From Pyrenula massariospora (lineage: Eukaryota; Ascomycota; Eurotiomycetes; Pyrenulales; Pyrenulaceae): a stretch of 64,000 bases of DNA. Positions 24,543 through 35,400 of this stretch are shown here, one piece after another (positions within the stretch are counted from its first letter, which is position 1; each line of letters begins with the position of its first letter). A program made the translations under genes and the position numbers. The stretch spans positions 744,001 through 808,000 of the forward strand of contig JAGFMI010000002.1 of assembly GCA_021030905.1 (NCBI GenBank), in the 5' to 3' direction. The notes below the pieces were generated by a model that saw only the letters and a list, made by a program, of their open reading frames with translations, made no database searches and was not told where the DNA came from.

Positions 24543-27500
24543 TTCTCCACTATCATTCCTCTTGATGATATGCACCGCCGATGCTTGACCATATTAGGAG
24601 CTACCACTGGTCACCGGAAGTTGACCGTTCATGGCAATTGGCAAAATGAGGTTGGAAAGACAGAAGTGGAGAACAGCGAACTTTTGAAGGTTCGTTGGAA
24701 TCTAGCATTGATCTAAGGAACCGGTGAATGGCGGTGGGCGTGCCAGTTCTAACATGATGTCCTTCTCTTCAGCCTCAGCGCCGTCACGGCCCCAATCCTC
24801 CCGGCTTAATGCGTTGTAAACAACCCGATCACATAAAGGTCAAGAGACTAGTCAAGCGCAGACATCGCGGGTAACAACAGTAGGGTGTGTATACCAAAAT
24901 GTCTCACCACAGCATTGTTTCTTTTGAAAATCTCGTAGATCATGTCACTAATCATGACATATCGAACGTCGCAAGCCGTATAACAGTCTGCATAAACCTG
25001 TCAAAGGATCACACCCAAGGAACTTAGGCGACTCGTTGACAACAAAACCTCGGGTCTGCTAGAGCTGATGAGACTAGATGAGATCCTTATTCACTGCCCC
25101 TTCGGGTAGTTGGTAGGGTGATCTCCGGGGGATCAACCTCATCTTCGGCCCCATCGTCCAAGCATTTCCTCCCACAGCCCAGACATAGGGCGGGGGCCGC
25201 CACGGGCTCGCTTGTCCAAAGCAACCCAGAAACCCGTGGGCGTCGCGATGGTGGCTGATGATCTATGCCCAGCAGTTGGTGTCGGTGCTAGCGCTGGGGA
25301 AGAGGGCCGATCGGACCACAGAGACGGGGACGGCATCGCTGGAATCCTGGAGATGTCTCAGTGGGCCGGCAGTAGATGATGGCGCAACAATGGCTGTCAC
25401 CAGGGATATTTATGATGTCCGACATTAACGATCATCGCCTCATTCAATATTGTCTGAAGGTCGTTAAGTGTACGAGCGCAAGACTGGAATCAGTGAACGG
25501 CAAACTTGTTCAGGTTGGCTCAGAGCGAGGGTCTTCATAAATCCAAATATAACTCACTGACTCGTACCCTGTACTCAGTTACGTACAGGGCGTTGTAGCA
25601 TGAGGAACCCGAAAATGGTGTCTCTTCTCACGGACCTCTATTGTACCCAAACGACGGTGACGGTCATTTCAGGCTGATGGCTGCCAAACCGGCGCTCTAA
25701 GCTTAATCTCCACAAAGTCTTTCATGAGATCCCTCGACCCGTGCCATGCCGGGACCAGGATTGCACGGTCCGAGGGATCCAATCAAAAGAATTACGCACA
25801 TGAACACCAGTTAGGGATTAGTTGTCTTCCTCCTATTTTACCACAACCAACATCGGAGCCTCAAGTTTGTGCCCGTGGCGCACAGTCTCTAACGGCTTGA
25901 GGCATGACCACCCCTCCAGCCTCTTCGAATTCTCGTTTTAACCAACTTCCGCTCTCCGTCTAGGCCCCTCCCGCCTAAGGCAACGGCTTGGAGGGGGGGC
26001 CAGAGGGGCGGGTTTCCTTCGAGGAAATATTTCCCCCCCAAGACCATGCAATGAGAACGGCGCTGGGGGCTGGCTCCCGCTGGAAAGCGAAAACCAAAGC
26101 ACCCGTCACCCAATGGTGCAAGATATTGGAGTAACTCCAGCTTTTAGAGAGAGGTGTACGAGGGCTACGGTTCCGTCTTGTAAAGCATTGGGGGTAATTC
26201 TGAGCGAGAAAGATGTTCGTCGCAAGCACCTCGCTTTGCTCTGCGGGGAGAGCGCCAGGTACCTTGAAAAAAGCATCCTCCTTGTCATCAATGCAGCAGC
26301 TGCCTAATGAGTAAAGGTGGCTCCAGTATGATGCATCTTTTGTGAGAGGGGAGACGCACACCATACTTCCAGCTTGACTTGTCCAAATACCACCTCGAGC
26401 ATGCTGCTGTACGATCAGAGCTGTCGCCAGCTACCGATCAACGCGCGTCTCGGCTGCTTTTGCTGTGGTCATCACTAGGGTCTCCTCCACTTGTCACACC
26501 CTCCTTCATGGCGACACATGGCAAGGCCAGCCACATGGACGTCGTTTTTAGCTGCTGAGAATTATACGCTGTTCGAGCGGTCTAGATCGGCAAAGTTTCT
26601 TTTTTCCTGGGGACGATCCTACGGAATCCTCCCCGAGCGGATCCAAAACCTCAAGGTGGTGTCTTCGAAGGATTGAAAGTTGGGTGTATGAGACGGTCGA
26701 CCATCTGCTGACTAAATTCGTCGGAAGACTACCGCGGCTGATCGAGATTCAATTTTTAAGGTCTCCAGGACACGGTACAGTTTGCTTCATCGCCACAACG
26801 CTGATCGGCCAACCAGTGGTGTCATGCGTTAGTTCGTAGCCCGGGGCAAGGATTCCACCCGTCCCGTTGTATGTAAGCTTATCTAGAGTTTCAAGCGTTG
26901 GTAAGGCTGATGGCAAGGGACGAGTTTCGGACCACCTACGATATTCGGGTGAATACAGTAAGACTCGTCTAAGCTGAGTTTGCTCTGAGCTTTGATTATT
27001 ACACAATTTGTTACACCCTTTGTGTGAAGAGGTTATTGCTTTTCAGAGGGAGATCTTGACGCCGTGCTCACAACCAAATACAATCAATAGAATACTTCCA
27101 AAGTCCGGTCCCGGGCTCAAGCATCCAATGCCGTAGAGATGATATTTAGCATCTAAATCCTATACATTGTAAACCGACGGCATCGATTTATCCAAACTTA
27201 ATAGACATCTAAGTGCGAGAATAGACAAAGTTAGTCTACAACGCCTGAACCCCGACTCGATTGAAATTGGTGTTACGAGCAGCAGTGCGCCCGGCGTTGC
27301 CGCGGTGTTAGTCTCTCTTGGATAGTCGAGCTTCAGTAGAACAGCATGTAATACGAGTATCTACATAATTCCACATATCGAAGCGAAGGTGAGCAGCCAA
27401 CGCCCGCTGAAAATTGTTCCGAATGCGGGAGCGAAGCTTGATCCCATGCAGGTACCTTAGCTACACGAGTGTTAACCAAGACCGGCTTCTCCAACTAGAA

Positions 27501-27560
27501 GCTAACCCTGCTTTAAGTTTAACCTAACATTCGTTCTCTCCTTGCAAGTGAAGACGTCAT
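24543..27560. other. 3-kb region without a supportable gene
   Basis: Several open frames of 60-129 codons lie here (for example 25975-26364 and 26749-27006, both -), but none has a motif I recognise. Base composition is ordinary, unlike the AT-rich block at the right end, so this does not look like RIP-damaged transposon DNA. It holds the inverted repeat listed at 25728-25779. It could contain an unrecognised multi-exon gene or decayed genes next to the efflux pump. Confidence 0.45.
25728..25779. repeat. Imperfect inverted repeat, 17-nt arms
   Basis: The left arm is 25728-25744 and the right arm 25763-25779. They are reverse complements with two mismatches out of 17, around an 18-nt loop, and both outer ends begin GATCCCTCG. 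It would form a stable stem-loop. No gene is attached to it. It could be a dyad binding site or a small fold-back remnant. Confidence 0.7.
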
Positions 27561-29421
27561 TCAAGCCAAATGTACGGCAACATGCTCATCCACGAACTTG
27601 TTGATGTCGAAGAGAAAGACGCAGGCAACGACTGCACTCGCGCCAAAAGCAATAGCAACAAAATACAGTTGCGGGAACGTGACAGAATATAGATCATGAG
27701 CCGCCTTCGCTAGTGTTTCGATGTCCTTCGGCGATTTGATCTCAGGGAAGAGATGTGCGTTGTAGCTCAAAGGGCCTGCAGCCATCACTTGGACCAGGTT
27801 CGTGATCGAGGTGACGTCCCGAAAACCGACCGTAATTGCAGGAAGCCCGACATATTTTGGCCCATATTCATGTAATCGGTGGTAGAAGATGTTGTAAAAC
27901 AAAGAAACACCAATGACCTGCCCGATGGCACGTATTGTCACCGAGAGCGCTACCCCAGCTCCGAGAATGTCCGGTGGAGTTATGATAGAGAAAATAATCT
28001 GGCTGGGGAGCAGAACGCCGCCGATACCTAGCAGGCCAAAAACGAGGGGCGCCCAGGCCGTCGACATTTTGTCTGGATTGATAGCAGCCATGCAGCCAAG
28101 ACCTGTAGATCAAACAAAGATGAAGTCAGATATAACAACAACCACAACATCACAGCATAACGGGGGCATTTCCTTCAACACTTACCTATAGTCTGCACGA
28201 CGCAAAATAGCATGAGCACAAACGGAATTCTCCTTTTAAAAATTGTAATGAGTGCACCGCTTAGAATTGCTCCTCCAGCAATGCAGAATCCAATTGGTAA
28301 GTCATAGACGGCAGCTTGTTGAAAGGAAGCATAATAGACAGTGTAGCACTGTATTGTCCAAAAAGTAACTACAGGCACATAATTTATGCCAGACGTGATG
28401 CAAAGGAAGCAGATTGCGCAGAATGCCCTTGGAGTCCGTTTCACTAGCGCCCCTGGGAACATTGGGTATTTTGCCAGCGTGGATTCGTACAAGCCGAAGA
28501 TGACCATGAGCGCCAGACCGGTAGTTAAGGTAGCTACCACCGGAACTGAATGCCACGGATAATCATCGCCTCCCCAGTTGATGCCAACCAGAAAGACGGT
28601 CACTCCGGAGATAGCAAGAAACGCGCCAATGAAATCGATACGCTGGAGAATTTGTTTGTTGGTGAGTCCCTGTACATTAGGTCTCGGAGGCGGGTGATAG
28701 AAGATGACTAGCAGGACGAACGCGATAATAGACAGCACGCTGATAACAAGAGTGATCCAACGCCAGCTATGAGCAGCGATTAGTTGACCATATACCGGAG
28801 CTGGCGCAAAAGGTAGGAAGCCGCCGGCGATATACGAAAGAGTAATTCCTCGTTTGTAGGTAGGGACTAGCTCGGTGACTGCAGCAATCGCGGTAAGCAG
28901 TTGGATCCCAATGGAAATTCCTCCAATAACCTGCGCTACGACTGCATTTGTGATGCTCGGCGCCGTTCCGAGGATCACCATAGACGCCATGGTCAACAAT
29001 AGACCAAGCAGAGTAATACGTTTGCGGCCGAGCAGGTCGGTCATTGTACCCACAAAGGGTGAGATGCTCCCAACAGCGATGATCTGCGAGACCAAAAGCC
29101 AGATGGCTTTTCTGATCGAACCGAGATCGATAGCAATGACGGTAAAGACCGTGATCATGAAGAGTGGTATGACTTCTGCGATGACAAAGCTTAAGCAGAA
29201 CCCCACCATAGTCATGAAAAAAGAGAACGTGAGCTGTCCAGAGAAGAAAGAGTTACCACTACTCTCTGTGGGCTGGTTGAATTTCGAACCTCATTCTCCT
29301 TTCGCGCCCGATCAGACCCAGACTTTTCAGTGGCAGTGCTGTCGGATGAGCGGTCGCCAACATCCACCACTTCGTGGGCTCCTCCTCTCGCCTTGTCAGG
29401 ATTCTTCATTTCAAGAGACAT
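27561..29421 (-). CDS. MFS efflux pump, TRI12-like (14-helix type)
   Basis: Three exons (29290-29421, 28186-29233, 27561-28102) give 573 aa. The start MSLEMKNPDKARGG (29421) precedes a charged N-terminal tail. Membrane segments follow from LTFSFFMTMVGFCLSF onward. Motif A is SISPFVGTMTDLLGRKR. VIGGISIGIQLLTAIAAVTE and FLAISGVTVFLVGINWGGDDYPWHS match the TRI12/siderophore-pump branch of the MFS. The C-terminal half carries LLGIGGVLLPSQIIFSIITP and AGVALSVTIRAIGQVIG and ends with a hydrophobic helix and short tail. Such pumps export toxins, drugs or iron chelates. No biosynthetic genes sit beside it here, so it is not clearly part of a metabolite cluster. Intron 1 uses a poor donor (GTTCGA), and the start of helix 1 may shift by a few residues. 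Confidence 0.85.
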
Positions 29422-31052
29422 CACGTAATGGCAGTGGGAGGGGAAGAATAGGAATCAATAGAGAAGTAGAAGTTATTTCTAGTGGAAACAAGACAATTGC
29501 GCTCGTCGCATTCTTTTCGAAAAAATATATGTAAATCAGGTGGACGACCAGCAGCCAAGGGTAAAGGTCTAGAGCGTCTTTCAGCACCCTGACATAACAG
29601 GGTGCAGGCATCCTGATCTCTGCAACTGCCATACGAGAAAGATGCATAGAAGTACTCAAATCAGACCTGGAGCCTTTTTCGACGTCAGCCAATGCCATCG
29701 AGGTCCAGGTTTGCTGCTGTATGCGGCATCCCGTGGCTTGCAGCTGAGTTCTCGCTTCTGCCTCGGCCATAAGGACTAAAAGCACATTATTTGTCGTCGT
29801 CGCCAAATATCGATATGTCTTTGCCCGACGTGTCCGGATCGACAGCGAGGATATCATGCTCAACCAAGATGGGGTTCGACGAGATCTCGCCGGAGTCCCC
29901 CACTGCGCAAAATTCATGATTCGCAGCAACCATTTCGCTCCACACCATCGGGTTCCCCCTGCTGGAGGCGTTTGTCATCCCCGCAAAAAGTCTATTTCGA
30001 CCGAGATTTTCACATGGCCGACGTGGAAGGCCTTTTGAGGAAGTTGAGGATACAAGGGTGCTCTATGATGTAAATGCATGATGACGGCTGGAGGTGCTTT
30101 CGCGAAGCTCAGCATAACCTGGACATTTTGAGAATCTTACGATCACGTGACTATTTTAAAGAGTACAGCTCTGCCTAATGACCACTCAGTCCAGAGCAGG
30201 AACTGTTCGCGCACACTTCGTGTGCTATAGTGTCTCGACGAGCTCCCACCAGGACAGAAAGACCGTATGGAGATCTTGACCTCGACACTTGTCGGGCCAA
30301 GAAGCATTCATATTGCCTCGGCAAGAAGAAACGGTCAAACTCCTCACAGACTTGCCCTATCATCATCTTCCCAATGAAATAGGTAGCTAAATTTCGCCCA
30401 AAGCTAAGGGGTTTGATCGCTGCAGATCCGGGGTAAACTAGGAGATGGTCTCTTTTGTGAGACTATGGCACTCCTCTCTCTTCTAGACCTCGGTCGGCTT
30501 AGGCCGTCCTGCAAATGCTGTGCAATCATCTGATCCGCTTTCCTTTAAATCCAGTTGCACGTGCTCCTAGATCAGAGGCGAGAAACATATTGACAGTTGG
30601 ACTCTTATCGTTCTTTGGTAGCAAAGTGATGTGCCAGCACCTATGAGCGCCGCTGCCGCGGGTGCAGAATATAAAACAGTATTGACTTGCTAGATTATTC
30701 TGACGATGGTATATGCGGCTTCTCTCAGCGCCCAGCGTGCTTCCTAAGACACATATGAGGTCGTCCATAGGAATTTCAGGGATATCCAGCCGTCATTTGT
30801 TGGGCACTTCTCTTGCAGCATCCCTTCAGCTCAGTGTCATGTTTAGAAGGACTCGGCCACCACGTCATAGAGATCAGGTCTCAATTCATTGCGTCGAAAT
30901 GGGCTTCTCTGTAAGAATCCCTCGTAGTCTAAGTCATATCGCCAATTGCTACCAGAAAAGAGGGTTCGAAAAGAGCATCAATTCGATGAGCAAGAGGGCG
31001 CCTTCGGGATCGTTTCATGACTTTTCCAACTTCCCATTGGACATGACCGGTC
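29422..31052. other. Intergenic region
   Basis: 1.6 kb. A 63-codon frame at 29787-29978 (-) ending DISIFGDDDK reads like plausible protein but matches nothing I know, and it has no clear partner exons. The rest shows no coding signal. Confidence 0.4.
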
Positions 31053-31967
31053 TTACTCGTCGCCTTCGTCCTCGTCCTCGTCTTCATTGTAAAGATCCAA
31101 ATCAAGCGTGACACTCTTCTTTTTCTCTGGCCTCCCACCCGGCCTCGCAAATGACCTCCTCTCTGTTGGACTCTCCAATTCTTCCTTACTCGCTTCATCG
31201 CCTTTGCCATCTTCTCCCTTCCTTCCTAGGGTCTCCTCTTCAATCCTCTTCACCTCCGTCCACACACCAGCATCTCCACCATCTACCTCCCTCTCCCTCG
31301 CAACTTGTAGCCTCCCCAGTATCCCCAACCTCAACCTTTCCGGATTGGGCCACGGCAAACTCTGGTTCCATTGATTAAACACCGCAGCTTCGTTGAGCCA
31401 CGAATGCGTCCCAGCATCCAAGACCCGCGCCTCCGCCGTAGCTTGAGCATTAGATCCGCTCGCCTGTGCCGCATTCCCATTGACGCCATTCTCTGTCTCA
31501 GCACCACCTTCCCTCCTCCGCCTCGCCTCCTCCTTCTTCCGCCCAGACAAATCCTCCGCCTCCCGCGCTGCCTCAGCGTTGAACCTCCCAATCCTCTGCG
31601 CGAAACCCAGAAGCGTTCGGTAGTCCACGTCTTCTACAGCCTGGTCCTCATCCTCACCCTCCGTATCACTCTCTTCCTCCCCCAAGATCTGCAGCGCCTC
31701 CCCCCTCACCTCACTGCACCTCCTCACCACGCCTTTGATCCTCTCCTCCAGTTCATCCGCCTGTCTCTGCAGCTCGAGGATCCTCGCGTGATTTTTCTGG
31801 TGCGTCCAGAGGGTCTGCAGAGCTGCGGAGAGGGCGTCATCGGCGGCGAGGAGGGAGGCTATTGCCGCAGGGGCGGGCGCTGCGGTCGGAGTTGAGGTGA
31901 AGGCGTGGATGAGGGTGTTGAGAGAGGATTCGAGACTTGTGAGCGGGCCGTGGATGGAGGTGTTCAT
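31053..31967 (-). CDS. MED4: Mediator complex subunit 4
   Basis: Single exon, 304 aa, starting MNTSIHGPL. Med4 belongs to the middle module of Mediator, which links transcription factors to RNA polymerase II. A predicted coiled coil at about residues 50-95 (LWTHQKNHARILELQRQADELEERIKG) is followed by an acidic stretch. VDYRTLLGFAQRIGRFNAEA is the family's conserved helix (yeast and fungal Med4 have a related VDY..LLSYA block). The LPWPNPERLRLGILGRLQ segment corresponds to the family PWP motif. The tail is strongly acidic and ends DEDEDEGDE. Some fungal databases list such proteins only as hypothetical, but the two conserved blocks in order make the call fairly firm. Confidence 0.82.
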   Translation of the reverse strand: MNTSIHGPLTSLESSLNTLIHAFTSTPTAAPAPAAIASLLAADDALSAALQTLWTHQKNHARILELQRQADELEERIKGVVRRCSEVRGEALQILGEEESDTEGEDEDQAVEDVDYRTLLGFAQRIGRFNAEAAREAEDLSGRKKEEARRRREGGAETENGVNGNAAQASGSNAQATAEARVLDAGTHSWLNEAAVFNQWNQSLPWPNPERLRLGILGRLQVAREREVDGGDAGVWTEVKRIEEETLGRKGEDGKGDEASKEELESPTERRSFARPGGRPEKKKSVTLDLDLYNEDEDEDEGDE

Positions 31968-32470
31968 TGTGCATTTGTAGGGTGAGGTCGATAAGTCGGT
32001 GGATGTGACTGCTAGGGATGAGTAAAGAGTGATGACTTTGGGAGATAGTCGATTGGTGGTCTGAAGGTAGATTAAGTAGGCGTTCTACGCTTTTGGCTTG
32101 TTTTCCCTGAATTTATATGAATTCATAGCATTCGCAGCCATGAGGCACGTTGGTTTTATGAAGAATCGTGGTGCCGAAGATTGCAAGGCTTGCTCGTGGT
32201 TAGGCTAAACAGGCCAGCCTTGCGTCCGACTGAGCTTGGGCCAAACGGCTTCTAGGTAGCGCCAGCCTCATCATCTTTTGGGACCACAGGGCCTACAAAA
32301 TCCTTTCCAAGTGCTTTAAATATATTACAGTTATCGAGTTGGACCGTCATGAAAAGTTCATTTTAATTCGTCAAAATTCCATGAAAATGGGATGGCACTC
32401 TGTTGTCCTGACAAAGCCTGTTGTATGCAGATTCCCATTTGCCTTTCCATGTCAAACCTACTATATTCAC
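31968..32470. other. Intergenic region
   Basis: 500 bp between the RNA polymerase I gene stop and the Med4 start, both on the minus strand. It holds the Med4 upstream region; no specific site was recognised. Confidence 0.45.
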
Positions 32471-35400
32471 CTAAACCAATGCTCCACCAACCTTTACGCC
32501 GACATCAAATGCGCCAGTACCGACTTTGCCAGGCCGCCCTACCACGATGCGACTGCTGGGACCTAGTAGCTCGTCTTCTTCTCCTGCGATCACGCTGTCT
32601 TTCAACACCCCCATCACCGTCTCAAAACTCATCCTCGCCAACGGACTTCCCACTAGTTCCTTTACCAGACCAAGACGATTAAATGCCTTGTAGGTTCCTG
32701 ACTGAGTCATTGCATCGGCGATCAGGTTCAAATGTCTGTTATCGACACTGATGTTGTGTCCCTTGAAAACGGCGTCAATTTCTGCAATAATGGTACCACG
32801 GGCTGCCTCGATCCCATAATGCCGGAACATGGCGTGAATGTCATTTGCTCGTATTGAATGAGGGTCAACAATATCTTGATAGTCTCGGATGGCGACTAAA
32901 TTGACACCAGAGGTACTAATTGTGCGGGACTCGGCGTCGAAAATGGCGGTCTTCAGCCCATTGATCGATTGGATCAACGTATTTCTCGCAACGCGCTCAA
33001 CAATGGGAAGAAGTAGGATTTTGGAAGTCTTGATGTCGTATTCCAAAGTCATAATGACTGTGCTCTTCCTCTTGGAGAACCTGTAATATGAGAGTTCTTT
33101 GACGCTTTCCATGAGATTCTCTAGCTTGGCATCTTTGTTTGGGTCAGTGTCAGATGCTGAGTCGCTGCCCGAGTCCGAGGATCCAGAATCATCGGAATTT
33201 TGTTCACCAAGGGCTTGAGCCTTGTCTTTGGGAAATTTTCCCCTCCTTGGACGACGAATTTTCTCCTGTTTCGATGAGGAAGTGTCTGATCCAGAGTCGT
33301 CGTCGGAAGAGGCTGCAATAGCTGCTTCTTCCTCGCCTTCAGGATCATCATAGTCTTCTTCTTGTCTCTGACGAGCATTCTTTGCCGCTTCTGGGTCTTC
33401 ATCATCCTCGTCGGACTCATCGTGATCGGCAGCTATTTCTCTGTTTGCCGCTGATTCCGGCGCAGCTTGTTCAGTTCGACCGACACTTTCGCCGACCTGA
33501 GGCACTGAAGCTGTTGCTCCTGAGAGGGAGGCTTCTTTGGCTTTCTTTCTCAGCTCGCTCTTGATCGCTGAACTTAACTTTGACAAAAACCCACCAACTC
33601 GTTTTTCGACGCACTTTCTCACATCTTCAACCGTAATTGCGTACTCTTGCGTGTATTCCTCTGGCTGAAAAAATTGGATCTTAATGTCATAAAGCCTCGC
33701 TACCTGATGGCCTTTGCCTTCGCCAATGCTCTCTCTTACCTCAACATTATCAATGACCTCAGCAAATGTAAGTTTGCTGATGGCTTTGGCGACGCGCTGG
33801 GCTTGTTCATCGGTGATTTCTTCGATCGGCTGCAATGTCATCAGTGGTGTGGAGATGTTGGCGCTCGCAGTCATAACTATCTCTCGCAATCGGGGTATGC
33901 CAAGAGTAACGTTTTGGGCAGCATGACCAGCCAGGTGGAAAGTGTTTAGAGTCATTTGAGTGGAAGGCTCTCCGATTGATTGTGCAGCAACAATTCCAAC
34001 AGCCTCACCGGGCTCGACCAAAGATTTCATGTACATGAGATCCATGATGCCTTGATAAGTTTTTTTGGAAATGTTGCCGTCAATACCTCGGTTCTTATCT
34101 CTGATGATACCATCGGTATTCACGTCAATATATCGAGTTACACTTTCAGCGAATGACTCAGATGTTGATCCCACGTGACTGCTGGGTGGAAAATGCGCCT
34201 GCACTGGATCCATTGCATCGATTTGACCAGTCCTACGGACATTCTTCATAGCTTTTTTCTGCCATTCCTTCGCCTCGCCTGACACAAGTATAGGGAGTTC
34301 ATTGGCGACATTGAGATGAGACACGACAGAACGGTAATTCTGAGCGAGAAAGGACTGTTGCTTGAAATATGTTTGCTTTGTGACGTCGAGACCATCTTCA
34401 CCAAACAGAAATTGGATTACAGCCCCGTTAGAGGTCTCTCGCACAGAATTATCGTATTCTGTTTTCAACCCTTCAAGACCTTTGACGACACACCTCTGCA
34501 GATAGCCAGATTTCGAGGTCTTTACTGCGGTATCAATGAGACCTTCTCGTCCCGCCATATGGTGGAAATAGTATTCTTGAGGGTCGATTCCGGTCAGGAA
34601 GCGACCAGAGACATAGCCACCGGCTCTCACATTGGTTTCAAATGCTTGAAATGAAGGTAGGGTCTTCCCGCTGATCATGACGGGGACCCTTCTGCCTTCG
34701 AGTGTCTGTTGCCCGAGATTGCAGGAGATCTGGTTAGCGTTGACATTAGATCCCTTCGCCCCGGATCCAGTCATTGCCTGCATTTGATTCCACGGAAACG
34801 GTTTCGCAAGGCCGACTGGAAGACATTCAGCTGTAATCTCCGAAGACAGCGTTGACGTTTTACTCTGATTCACTGTGTCGAGTCCGCTTTGCTTTTCATC
34901 GTCTCTGAAAACTTCTTCAAGACGAGTTAAAAGTGTAGTATCTCTAGGTCCTGTGTTGCGTGGGTGTAAAGATACGTATTTAGCAGCCACCTCTCGTCCG
35001 ATCCGTTCTGTTTCCGTGATTTTCGCGCGCCGTTTGTTGTCCCCCTCTACAGTGAAGCGAAGATCATCTACGCCACAGCTCCAGGCCCTCATGTTGAGAA
35101 ACCTAGTCAATAGCCGTCCTAATATGCTCAGTAATTTCGATGCGGGTGTATGCCCATATATCTCGTGGACTGCATGAATGAATCCACCGGCGCTCGGACC
35201 AAGCTGAGCTTTATCAAGAATGCCGCAAAGAAGCTCGCCGTCTTTGAATATCACCTCCGCCTCCTCTGATTTCTGGCCCCAGTAATTGCTCGGTGTAGAG
35301 GACTTGCCCGTTAAGTTTAGTCCGAACCGGTTCGGTGGCCGAACGTTTAGCAAAATTGTTGAAATAACTTGCTTCCCCGTCCACAAAGGTCTTGGCTTGA

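Noticed and set aside
25975-26364. 129-codon frame on -
   Set aside because: No motif, and splice options give no family-like protein. Left as unexplained sequence in the gap.
29234-29256. 23-nt GTAACT...ACAG intron in the TRI12-like gene
   Set aside because: Too short for a spliceosomal intron. The upstream GTTCGA donor gives 56 nt and keeps the frame.
27561-29421. Secondary-metabolite cluster around the TRI12-like pump
   Set aside because: No synthase, cytochrome P450 or pathway regulator is recognisable next to it.
29787-29978. 63-codon frame on - ending DISIFGDDDK
   Set aside because: It reads like protein but matches nothing I know and has no partner exons. Too little to call.
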